Below, piece by piece: positions 31,701 to 40,273 of a stretch of 55,769 nt of DNA (position 1 is the first letter of the stretch; every line of letters starts with the position of its first letter). The translations under genes and the position numbers were made by a program. The DNA is from Candidatus Aminicenantes bacterium UBA1061 (GTDB lineage: Bacteria; Acidobacteriota; Aminicenantia; Aminicenantales; Saccharicenantaceae). The notes under the pieces were generated by a model. That model searched no databases and was not told the DNA's origin. It saw only the letters and a list, made by a program, of their open reading frames with translations. The stretch spans positions 1-55,769 of the forward strand of contig DCDG01000028.1 of the NCBI GenBank assembly GCA_002316315.1, read 5' to 3'.

Positions 31701-33242
31701 CTATCTCAACTTCAGAGCTGAAGGGCAGACCGCCAGCCCACCACGAGAAGTGCACCTCAATTCAGGGGGCAGCATTTTTCCGACAGAATAGACAGCGTCT
31801 ATTGTCTCATCCAAGTTAATTGGATTTTTATATCCGCCCATTATGAGGCCTGCACAAAGAAAAGCATTAGCTGCCCCAAGAGCATTTCGAGTGTGACAGG
31901 GAATCTCAACCTTTCCCTTAACTAAGTCGCAGACAGAACCCATAATGTTCTGAAAGGCAATGGCGGCAGCATCGGCTGCCTGTCCGGCATTTCCCCCAAA
32001 AGCCTCGACAACAGCTGTCGCAGCCATGGCTCCGGCAGCACCTATTTCCACCTGGCAGCCGGCAATTTCGGCGGCAAAGGTAGCTCTGTCAGAAATTATT
32101 ACTCCTATTGCTCCGGCCGCCATCAAGGATATAAGAATCTTTTCAAGACTTATCCCCTCGTCCTCTAACAGGGTCACAAGAACGCCAGGTAGAGTTCCGG
32201 CTGATCCTCCCGTTGGAGCCGCACAGACCACTCCGCATTTTCCGTTTATGTGCATGACAGCCATGGCTCTGGCTCCTGCTCGAAGATAAGAACCCCCCAC
32301 AGGTAAACGCCCTTCTCTTTCCAACCGGAATATCTTACCAGCTGAAGGCTTCAAAAACTGAATCCTTTCCGCCTCCAATTCTAAACCCTGATGAACAGAG
32401 CTTTGCATGATCCCAAAGCGCCTGCCTGCCTCCATTAATATTTCTTCCCTGGAAAGTCCCAGGATTTCCGACTCATATTCTATAGCCAGCTGTCCCAAAG
32501 ACAAGCTTTGCTTTTGGGCCAATTCAATCATTTCTTCGGCACTCTGAAAAAGAGGCCGCTTTTTTACAACCGGACAAACCGGCTCTACCAACCATATCTT
32601 CCTAAATCCAGGCATCTTCTCAAGACTGCTCAAGACTTCTTTATTAAAAGGAGACCTGCTTCTGGCAGAGACCAGTACCAAACTTTCTTTAACCTCGACT
32701 GAGGGCTCGTCAACGAGATCTTCTAATTGTCTTAACAAGCTCGAAATCGTTGGTCCAGACTCAGCCTCAGCCTCTATGGCTATCTCATAAAAAGTGCCGG
32801 TAAAATCTACTTCCCACTCTTCTAGTCGGACAATTTCAACCGAGCCTCCGCCTGTAGAAAGTGCTCTTAATTTTAACTTATTTCCCTTCTCGGAAATCAT
32901 TTCAATATCTATAGTATTGGGATGCTCCGCCCGCTCAAGCTTTCTTACTGTAAACTTAATCTCAACTCCGGCTCTGTATGCAATATTGAAAACATCAAAA
33001 AAGCCTTCGTCAGTAAGCTCTATATCCATAATCCCGCAAGCAAAAGCCAGGTCTGCTGCTTGCTCATGGTAGGTCCTGGCATAAGACCCATCAGGATCAA
33101 AAGTAACTTTAACTCTTTTCGCCATATCTCCCAGTAAAGACCGGGCTATTCTGGCTATAAAAAAGGCCCCGGCCGTGTGAGAACTTGAAGGCCCTCTCAT
33201 CACCGGTCCGATGACCTGATTAAAAATACTGATATTTTTCAT
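31701..33242 (-). CDS. L-serine dehydratase, iron-sulfur type, single chain
   Basis: A 513-residue enzyme of the SdaA/SdaB type. The beta part opens with GPVMRGPSSSHTAGAFF; the alpha part has CGVVCAAPTGGSAGTLPG, ISDRATFAAEIAGCQVEIG and CDLVKGKVEIPCHTRN, which supply the cysteines of the [4Fe-4S] cluster. It turns L-serine into pyruvate and ammonia. In this operon it would use serine released from peptides, perhaps from the O-linked part of glycoproteins. A different beta-hydroxy amino acid substrate is possible. It starts 111 bases after the ornithine-cyclodeaminase-like gene. Confidence 0.8.
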   Translation of the reverse strand: MKNISIFNQVIGPVMRGPSSSHTAGAFFIARIARSLLGDMAKRVKVTFDPDGSYARTYHEQAADLAFACGIMDIELTDEGFFDVFNIAYRAGVEIKFTVRKLERAEHPNTIDIEMISEKGNKLKLRALSTGGGSVEIVRLEEWEVDFTGTFYEIAIEAEAESGPTISSLLRQLEDLVDEPSVEVKESLVLVSARSRSPFNKEVLSSLEKMPGFRKIWLVEPVCPVVKKRPLFQSAEEMIELAQKQSLSLGQLAIEYESEILGLSREEILMEAGRRFGIMQSSVHQGLELEAERIQFLKPSAGKIFRLEREGRLPVGGSYLRAGARAMAVMHINGKCGVVCAAPTGGSAGTLPGVLVTLLEDEGISLEKILISLMAAGAIGVIISDRATFAAEIAGCQVEIGAAGAMAATAVVEAFGGNAGQAADAAAIAFQNIMGSVCDLVKGKVEIPCHTRNALGAANAFLCAGLIMGGYKNPINLDETIDAVYSVGKMLPPELRCTSRGGLAVCPSALKLR

Positions 33243-33353
33243 TTTTAGCCGCCTTTCCTTTTTTTATCTTAAAAGTCTTGATGACTGCTTGCTTACCTGC
33301 TTCACATTACAAAACCCACATTTCGTCTGATGGTCAGCTTGTATTCCCACAAC

Positions 33354-34334
33354 TTATAAGAGCTCAAGTCCTGAATTCAGTTTCCGGGCCTTTAGATAAA
33401 CGCCCCTAGCCACTATTGCGTCCTGGACAGCCAGTCCAACTGACTTGAACACTGTTATCTCTTCCGGATTTTCCCTGCCCTTTTTATCGCCAGCTATTAC
33501 TTCTCCTATCTCAGCAGCTACTTTCTCCCAGGTTATAATTCCTTCCTGGATAGGAATGATTAAATCACCAGCCTCTTCTCTGGCTGCAGCCAGATTATCA
33601 ACAAAGACTTTGCTCCTTTTAATAGTTTCACTATCTAGTTCCCGCACTTCAGGTTTAAACGACCCAATAGCTGTGATATGGGTACCCGGCCGCAGCCAGC
33701 TTCCATCAAAAAGGGGAACCCGGGAGGTGGTAGCCGCCACTATCAAATCAGAGCTCCGAATAGCAGTCTTTTTATCCTCTGTAATGATAATATTTAGGCC
33801 CAATCTTTCGGCCATTTCCTGGGCAAAGTTTTCCTCTCGCGGATCCTGGTTACTGATGACAAAACATTTTTCCAGATTTAGAACAGTGCAGGCGGCTTCA
33901 AGCTGCGTTCTGCCTTGAGGTCCAACACCAAAAAGAGTCGCTACCCGTGATTCTCTCCTGGCTAAATACTTAAGAGCCACGCCTCCGGCCGCTCCCGTCC
34001 TGATGGCCGTCAGAAAGGAAGCATCCATAATGGCCAAAGGAAGCCCGTTTTTCGCATCAAATAAGACAAGAAAACCGTTAAGGGCTGCTTGCCCGAATAA
34101 TTCTTGATTCCTTGGATAAACAGTAATTATTTTGGTCACAAAAAGCGGAGGCTCATCTTTAATCAGGACGGGCATATAAAGAAGCGAGCCATCATAAAAA
34201 GGGCCAGATAGAACTGACCTTGCTGGCATCTCTACTTTTTGCTGATGAAGTTGCAGGAAGCCTTTTTCAACGAGCTCTATAGCCTCGCGCATATTTAAAA
34301 GCTCTTTCAGGTCATCCTTTCCTAAATAAATCAT
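33354..34334 (-). CDS. Ornithine cyclodeaminase / mu-crystallin family oxidoreductase
   Basis: A 326-residue NAD(P)-dependent enzyme with ATLFGVGPQGRTQLEAA as the dinucleotide motif and AIMDASFLTAIRTGAAGGVA upstream of it, as in the family. Members include ornithine cyclodeaminase, alanine dehydrogenase and ketimine reductases. The sequence does not say which amino or imino acid is used. Next to serine dehydratase and a proline-type peptidase it suggests amino acid catabolism. Confidence 0.8.
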   Translation of the reverse strand: MIYLGKDDLKELLNMREAIELVEKGFLQLHQQKVEMPARSVLSGPFYDGSLLYMPVLIKDEPPLFVTKIITVYPRNQELFGQAALNGFLVLFDAKNGLPLAIMDASFLTAIRTGAAGGVALKYLARRESRVATLFGVGPQGRTQLEAACTVLNLEKCFVISNQDPREENFAQEMAERLGLNIIITEDKKTAIRSSDLIVAATTSRVPLFDGSWLRPGTHITAIGSFKPEVRELDSETIKRSKVFVDNLAAAREEAGDLIIPIQEGIITWEKVAAEIGEVIAGDKKGRENPEEITVFKSVGLAVQDAIVARGVYLKARKLNSGLELL

Positions 34335-34349
34335 AAACTCCTCCCAGTC

Positions 34350-36833
34350 TTATAAAGTATTTTGCCGGGTTAAACTAATTCTGCAGCTTTCACCAAGTTC
34401 TATCTCGAAAGAAAACTGATTATCACCCTCTCCCGTTATAGAAACTTCTGGAAAAATCTGTTTGATCTTCACAGGATACGGCGTCCTGATCCGACAGGTT
34501 TTACTCAGGCTTGACTTGATATCCAGGATTATGTTCTGCTTTTCATCCCAGCCAAGATTTATTTCAAAGCCACCACGCGCTCTTAACCCCTTGACTTCGC
34601 CTTTTCTCCAGGACATTGGGATAGAGGGCAGGACAAATATCTCGTCATCTTGAGATTGCAGGAGCATCTCAGCTATAGCCGCCGAGACTCCCAGAGAGCC
34701 GTCTACCTGAAGGGCTTTGGCACAAATTGAAAAGAGGTTATCATAAGTATAATTGTGAATGGCATAAGCGAAATTATCCATGGCTCTTTCCGCTTCTAGT
34801 AGACGCGCCCAGCAGGCCATTTTCCAGGCAGAAGACCAACCATTCCCTTCGAGGCCGCGCTGTTCAAGGACAGCTCTGGCTCCATTCGCCAGTTCGGGAG
34901 TTCGCTGAAGCGAAATCTGGTTTCCCGGGAAAAGACCATAAAGCGAAGAAATATGGCGATGACTCTTTTCTTTTTGTCCCCAATCTTCGAGCCATTCCTG
35001 AAGCTGACCATTACTCCCAACCTGCAGGGGAGCCAGTTTTTTCTTGGCCTTCAAAATCTTTTCCCTGAAGACTTCATCCACATCCAATATTTCTGAGGCT
35101 TTAGCTACATAGCTAAACAGATCACTCAATATTTCCATATCGATAATAGAACCGGCACAGATAGTGGTGCCCGGGCTCATCCATCCAGTTACCTCATCGA
35201 AGAAGGGGCCATTGCCTTCCCTGTCTGGGAAATTTTCTGGAGAGGTAGAGGGATTGGTAACAAGCCATCCGTATTTTGGATGTTCTTTTAAGAAATCCAG
35301 GAAAAATTCCACGCTACCCTTCATCGCTGGATAAACTTCTTTTAAAAAATCAACATCACCAGAAAAAAGATAGTGTTCCCAGAGATGAGTGCAGAGCCAG
35401 GCTCCGCCCGTGGTAAAAGTTCCCCAATCAGGCCCATCCATTGGAGCAGCTACTCTCCACTGGTCAGTATTCTGATGAAAAACCCAGCCCTTAGCTCCAT
35501 AGTGCTCTCTGGCCACCTCACTTCCCTGATCAGTCAGCTCTTTTATCATCCTGAATAATGGCTCGGTACATTCAGACAGATTGGCCACTTCGGCTGGCCA
35601 GTAGTTCATTTCAAGATTTATGTTGGTAGTATATTTTGAATCCCAGGGAGGATTCATGTATTGATTCCAGATACCTTGTAAATTGGCGGGCTGTGTCCCC
35701 TGTCGTGATGAAGAAATAAGGAGATACCGCCCGAATTGAAAACATAGAGCTGCTAGGTTTGGGTCATTTTTTCCGTCAAATTTCTTAAGCCTTTCGTCAG
35801 TCGGTAAAAACGATTCAGCCGTCGAACCGAGGTCTATGGCAACCCGGTCAAACAACCTTTGATGTTCTCTCAGGTGGTCTATCTTTATGTCATCATAAGA
35901 TTTCCCTTCTATCTTCTTCAAGACAGCCTCAACTCTTTGGTGAGGGTCTCCACTCACATCTTTATAATTTACAAAATTAGTAGCTGCAGCTAAAAACAGA
36001 GTGACCGAATCTGCTCCGGAGATGACAAGGTCTGTATCATTAACCGTTAACGTTCCCCCCTCAGTAATAGCTTTCAACTGCGCCTCATAGCGAATCTGGC
36101 CTTTAATCCCTAAATAGTCAGCCGATTTCCCTCTGAGAATTAGGCCGTTTTGTCCATACCCATCCATCCTGAAATATTCAGTGGCATAATTCGAATGGGC
36201 TTGATTCCGGCAGCCACGCAGATTTGTTACTAACGACAGGCTGGATGGCTTATCAGCCGTTAGCCTAATAACAATAACCTGGTCAACTGGACTGCAAAAT
36301 ATCTGGCGTTTGAAATTTATTCCGTCTTTCTGATAAGTCATATTGACGATAGCTTCGCTAAGGTCGAGCTCCAGCCTGTAATTTTCAACTTCTGGCCCAT
36401 GATTGAAATTCAGTATCAAGTCTCCCATAGACTGGTATTTTTGCTGTTCTACCGGATAGCCCATCAAGTATCGCCCAAAAAGTTTATGAGCTTTTACATA
36501 TTCACCCCTAAAAATCAAAGACTGTATTTCTGGCAACATTTTATATCCAGCCATAACCGTTTGAGAATACGGACCACCGCTCCAGTAAGTTTCCTCATTA
36601 AACTGAACTCTCTCTGAGTCAACCTTTCCGAAGACCATGGCCCCTAGCCGTCCATTACCCACGGGAAGGGCATTTTCCCATTTTTCTGCCGGATGCTGGT
36701 ACCAGAGAGTCGTGGCTGGCTTAATTTTAACCTCATCCAGTAGACCACCAGCTGGCTGCCGGCTGCAGCTGGTGTTTAAGAATAACAGGACGATTAGCCC
36801 CTGGAAAAAGACAATAATTTGCCATTTTTTCAT
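34350..36833 (-). CDS. GH95 alpha-L-fucosidase-like glycoside hydrolase
   Basis: An 827-residue protein of GH95 length. The N-terminus ends in LNTSC, a near lipobox, so it is probably a lipoprotein. Family blocks are WENALPVGNGRLGAMVFG, FNEETYWSGGPYS, TTNINLEMNYWPAE (the catalytic N-x-N), NPSTSPENFP (the acid Glu) and DGSLGVSAAIAEMLLQS (the last catalytic Asp). GH95 enzymes remove terminal alpha-1,2-fucose, and some act on alpha-L-galactose. The operon around it supplies import, kinase and dehydrogenases for the sugar set free. Confidence 0.9.
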   Translation of the reverse strand: MKKWQIIVFFQGLIVLLFLNTSCSRQPAGGLLDEVKIKPATTLWYQHPAEKWENALPVGNGRLGAMVFGKVDSERVQFNEETYWSGGPYSQTVMAGYKMLPEIQSLIFRGEYVKAHKLFGRYLMGYPVEQQKYQSMGDLILNFNHGPEVENYRLELDLSEAIVNMTYQKDGINFKRQIFCSPVDQVIVIRLTADKPSSLSLVTNLRGCRNQAHSNYATEYFRMDGYGQNGLILRGKSADYLGIKGQIRYEAQLKAITEGGTLTVNDTDLVISGADSVTLFLAAATNFVNYKDVSGDPHQRVEAVLKKIEGKSYDDIKIDHLREHQRLFDRVAIDLGSTAESFLPTDERLKKFDGKNDPNLAALCFQFGRYLLISSSRQGTQPANLQGIWNQYMNPPWDSKYTTNINLEMNYWPAEVANLSECTEPLFRMIKELTDQGSEVAREHYGAKGWVFHQNTDQWRVAAPMDGPDWGTFTTGGAWLCTHLWEHYLFSGDVDFLKEVYPAMKGSVEFFLDFLKEHPKYGWLVTNPSTSPENFPDREGNGPFFDEVTGWMSPGTTICAGSIIDMEILSDLFSYVAKASEILDVDEVFREKILKAKKKLAPLQVGSNGQLQEWLEDWGQKEKSHRHISSLYGLFPGNQISLQRTPELANGARAVLEQRGLEGNGWSSAWKMACWARLLEAERAMDNFAYAIHNYTYDNLFSICAKALQVDGSLGVSAAIAEMLLQSQDDEIFVLPSIPMSWRKGEVKGLRARGGFEINLGWDEKQNIILDIKSSLSKTCRIRTPYPVKIKQIFPEVSITGEGDNQFSFEIELGESCRISLTRQNTL

Positions 36834-36944
36834 TCATTTATCTCCCATTTCCTTTTCAATGTTTTCGAATCTCTCAACAGCTTATCCTATTAGCTTCTCA
36901 GCCAGCTTTCGAGTTTCTGCTTATGAATATCCATTTCTGGTTTC

Positions 36945-39233
36945 TCATTTGTGCGGGTTATCAGAATTAACGGGGAGGTTTTCCAGGAAAAAATTCAGCA
37001 TGGTTCTGTAGAGATGCAAAGTGGTATTTTTGCCTTCGGATATGCTGTGAGAACGATTCGGATAGACCATCATAGAAAATAATTTATCGCAGGTAATTAA
37101 CTCATTGGTCAATCTTTCAAAACTCTGGTAATGGACGTTATCATCACCTGTGCCATGGATTATCATCAAATTCCCCTTGAGGTTATGAGCAAAATTTATC
37201 GGTGAACCGTCTCTGTATCCTTCTTTATTATCTTCCGGCAGTCCCATATAGCGCTCTTGATAGATAGTATCGTAAAGTAATTGATCACTTACAAAAGCCA
37301 CGGCAATCCCTGTTCTATAGATTTCAGGATATTTGAACATGGCATTGAGGGTCATCTGGCCACCGCCGCTCCAGCCCCAGACACCTATCCGGGAGCTGTC
37401 TATCCAGGACCACTTTTTTATCAAAGCTTTAACTGCAGCTGCCTGATCAGCCGGAGCCAGTATTCCAACTTTCCGATAGACACATTTCCGCCATTCTCTC
37501 CCTCGAGGAGCAGGCGTTCCGCGGTTATCGATGCTAATCACCACATAACCTCTCTGGGTCAGAAAAAGGTGCCAGAGGTAGGTGTTTCCGCCCCAATTAT
37601 CAACAACAGTTTGAGCGGCTGGTTCACCATAAACATAGACAATTACCGGATATTTTTTTTGCTCATCAAAATCCGAAGGTTTAAGACACCAGCCATCAAG
37701 AGTTTCCTCTCCGCTATCAACCTTGAAGAACTCTGCCGGCCGGCGGTCCAGGGCCTCGACCTTAGCTTTCAAAAGTTCATTTTTAACCATCGGCCGAATC
37801 ACCCGGTGTTGAGGAAGGGTTACTAAATCGACAGAGGGTGGAGTATCAAAATCTGAATAATAATGGAAAGCCAGTTCTGCTCCTGGAGATATCTGATAAG
37901 AATGAGAACCACTTGTAGTAGGGGTAATTCTTTCAGGCTTGGATTTTCCGGTTAATTTAACCCGATAAAGATATCTCTGAGTAGCATTTTCTGGTGAGGC
38001 GAGAAAATATAACCAGCCTTTTCTTCTATCGACCCCGGCCAAACTAATCACATCAAAATTACCTGGGGTAATCAACCGGGCTGGTTCCTCGTCAAAGGAA
38101 ACAAGATAAACATGTCGCCAGCCATCCATTTCAGAAAGCCAGAGCAGGTTATTACCTTCATTGACCCAGATAAAGTCATCCATGATTTCAACCCAGGCTT
38201 CATCTTTGTCAGTAAAAATAGTCTTCAGCTTTCTGCTTAAGATATTGTAAAGCATTACCTGGTTGGTATTCTGAAGCCTGTTCAGATGTTGAAAAATGAC
38301 TTCTTGGGAATTTTGAGCCCAGCCCATTAAAGGAAGATAATAATCGCTTCTGGAGTCGCCCGGAAGCTTTATCCATACTATTTGGCCCGTCTCAATGTTG
38401 ACTACGCCTATTTTGCACTCGGCATTTTTAGTTCCCACTTTGGGATATTTAATTGGAGTAATCTTAGGATAAAGAAAGTCTGTATTATTAATTAGATAAA
38501 AATCCTGGATCGGGCTGGTATCAAACCTGAAGAAGGCTATGTGCTGACCATCAGGACTCCAGCGGAAACCATCTCTCAAACCAAATTCTTCTTCATAAAC
38601 CCAATCAGCAGTCCCGTTGATAACCGTCTCGGAACCGTCAAATGTGAGCTGAGTAATCTTGTCGCCATCAACCTCTTCCACATAAAGATTGTTCTTATAG
38701 ACATAGCCTACTTTTCTCGATGAAGGTGCAAACTTAGCAAACATCAGACTGGAGGGCTCAAATTTCCTGCCGAGCTTCTTCAAGCGACCATTTGTCCTAT
38801 CCAGGACCCAGTAATCTCCTCTGTTGTTTTGACGCCAGACGCGCTGGCTATTGGTGAAAACTAACAGCAGGCTGTTATCCTTTGACCAGCTATATGCTTC
38901 TACTCGTAAAGACTTCGATTGCTCTGGATCGGAAAGAGAAGCGGCTGAAACCATAATTTGGCGCCTGCCAGTTTTGCCCTCGTAAAGGACTATATCTTTT
39001 GCTCCTTCGATCTCTGCAGACTTCTCGAGCGTGGTGTAGCTCTGGCCATCAGCCAGCCATTGAGCTGGCCCGAAGCTTTCCTGGACAAATTCACGGTTGG
39101 CAAAGATTCTCTCTAAAGTCAGATCTGGACTAAAAGTCTTTTCCTGACTTGGTAAAAAAGCAAAAGATAATAAGACCGGAAAACTGGCCACTAAAAAATA
39201 AAAAACTTTTTTCTTTATGAGTCTTTTTTTCAT
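36945..39233 (-). CDS. Secreted S9 (DPP-IV-like) prolyl peptidase
   Basis: A 762-residue protein with a signal peptide (KKKVFYFLVASFPVLLSFAF), an eight-bladed DPP-IV-type propeller over residues 60-500 and a C-terminal alpha/beta hydrolase. The Ser motif is GVWGWSGGGQM (the usual Tyr after Ser is Gly), the Asp is in HGTGDDNVHYQ and the His in NRSHSISEG. DPP-IV enzymes clip X-Pro dipeptides. It lies between the fucosidase and a Zn-alcohol dehydrogenase, so peptide and sugar degradation are linked in one transcript. Confidence 0.85.
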   Translation of the reverse strand: MKKRLIKKKVFYFLVASFPVLLSFAFLPSQEKTFSPDLTLERIFANREFVQESFGPAQWLADGQSYTTLEKSAEIEGAKDIVLYEGKTGRRQIMVSAASLSDPEQSKSLRVEAYSWSKDNSLLLVFTNSQRVWRQNNRGDYWVLDRTNGRLKKLGRKFEPSSLMFAKFAPSSRKVGYVYKNNLYVEEVDGDKITQLTFDGSETVINGTADWVYEEEFGLRDGFRWSPDGQHIAFFRFDTSPIQDFYLINNTDFLYPKITPIKYPKVGTKNAECKIGVVNIETGQIVWIKLPGDSRSDYYLPLMGWAQNSQEVIFQHLNRLQNTNQVMLYNILSRKLKTIFTDKDEAWVEIMDDFIWVNEGNNLLWLSEMDGWRHVYLVSFDEEPARLITPGNFDVISLAGVDRRKGWLYFLASPENATQRYLYRVKLTGKSKPERITPTTSGSHSYQISPGAELAFHYYSDFDTPPSVDLVTLPQHRVIRPMVKNELLKAKVEALDRRPAEFFKVDSGEETLDGWCLKPSDFDEQKKYPVIVYVYGEPAAQTVVDNWGGNTYLWHLFLTQRGYVVISIDNRGTPAPRGREWRKCVYRKVGILAPADQAAAVKALIKKWSWIDSSRIGVWGWSGGGQMTLNAMFKYPEIYRTGIAVAFVSDQLLYDTIYQERYMGLPEDNKEGYRDGSPINFAHNLKGNLMIIHGTGDDNVHYQSFERLTNELITCDKLFSMMVYPNRSHSISEGKNTTLHLYRTMLNFFLENLPVNSDNPHK

Positions 39234-39242
39234 TTTTTTCCT

Positions 39243-40262
39243 TTAGATTTTTATGAAAATCTTCATAACCTTATCTCTGGATTTCTCTATAAATTTATAG
39301 GCATCGGGATAGTCACGAAAGCTAAAGGTCCTGGACATTAAGGGCAAGAGTCTAATTTTCTTAGATTGCATCAATTTAATTGCCCTGGTATAGTCCTCTC
39401 TCTTATACATCAGGCTTCCAATCAACCTCAACTCTCTATCCTGGACAAGGCCTACATCCAACCTTGGCTTTTCATCGAACACTCCAACTACGATGATATC
39501 GCTGCCCTTTCTGGCCAGATTTATAGCCTGGTTTATTGTTTCTGCTTCTCCGACACATTCAAAGATAAAGTCTGCTTTATTTTTACCGAAACTTTTTTCT
39601 AAAAAAGAAGGTAAATCGACCTGATTCACATTTATAGTGTGGTCTATTCCACATTCTCTGGCTAATTTTAACCGATAATCACTCAGGTCAGTAATCGCAA
39701 CCGATTTTGCCCCCAGGGCTTTTGCCACCTGAGCAGCCAGATTACCGATTGTTCCCGCTCCCAGCACTAGAACTTTCCGGCCTCGGACCCGGCCAGCCCT
39801 GCTCAGGGCATGGACAGCCACAGCCACCGGCTCAACCATTGCCCCCTCTTCATAACTTATTCCTTCTGGAAGCTTTACTGCCAGGCTCTCATCCACCTTA
39901 ATATATTCCTGGGCAGCTCCTTCAGCCTGACAACCGATCACTTTTAACTCGTTACAGATATGATAATTACCCTGCTGGCAAAGATAGCATTGGCCACAGA
40001 CTAGCTGCGGTCTTACAGTTACCCTATCTTTTAAGTGTAAGCTTCTAACCGCTTTACCTCTGTCTACTATTAGACCGGAAAATTCATGTCCCTGGACGAT
40101 CGGGCATTTTATGTAAGGATGTTTCCCATAATAAGCTTTGATGTCTGATCCACAGATTCCTATTCTCTTAACTTTGATCAGAACCTCATTATCAGAAACA
40201 ACAGGTTTCTTAACCTCTCTAAAAATGATTTTTTCTGGTCTCTCCAGAACCGCTTGCCACAT
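39243..40262 (-). CDS. Zinc-dependent alcohol dehydrogenase (sorbitol/threonine dehydrogenase type)
   Basis: A 339-residue MDR enzyme. Catalytic zinc ligands are in GICGSDIKAYYG and QGHEFSG; the structural zinc uses CGQCYLCQQGNYHIC; the NAD motif is VLVLGAGTIGNLAAQVAKAL. The group oxidises polyols, L-threonine or 5-hydroxy sugars. Genes on both sides are 9 and 11 bases away, so it is firmly part of the operon. The substrate is open: a released sugar or L-threonine. Confidence 0.85.
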   Translation of the reverse strand: MWQAVLERPEKIIFREVKKPVVSDNEVLIKVKRIGICGSDIKAYYGKHPYIKCPIVQGHEFSGLIVDRGKAVRSLHLKDRVTVRPQLVCGQCYLCQQGNYHICNELKVIGCQAEGAAQEYIKVDESLAVKLPEGISYEEGAMVEPVAVAVHALSRAGRVRGRKVLVLGAGTIGNLAAQVAKALGAKSVAITDLSDYRLKLARECGIDHTINVNQVDLPSFLEKSFGKNKADFIFECVGEAETINQAINLARKGSDIIVVGVFDEKPRLDVGLVQDRELRLIGSLMYKREDYTRAIKLMQSKKIRLLPLMSRTFSFRDYPDAYKFIEKSRDKVMKIFIKI

Positions 40263-40273
40263 TAATTGCTCCT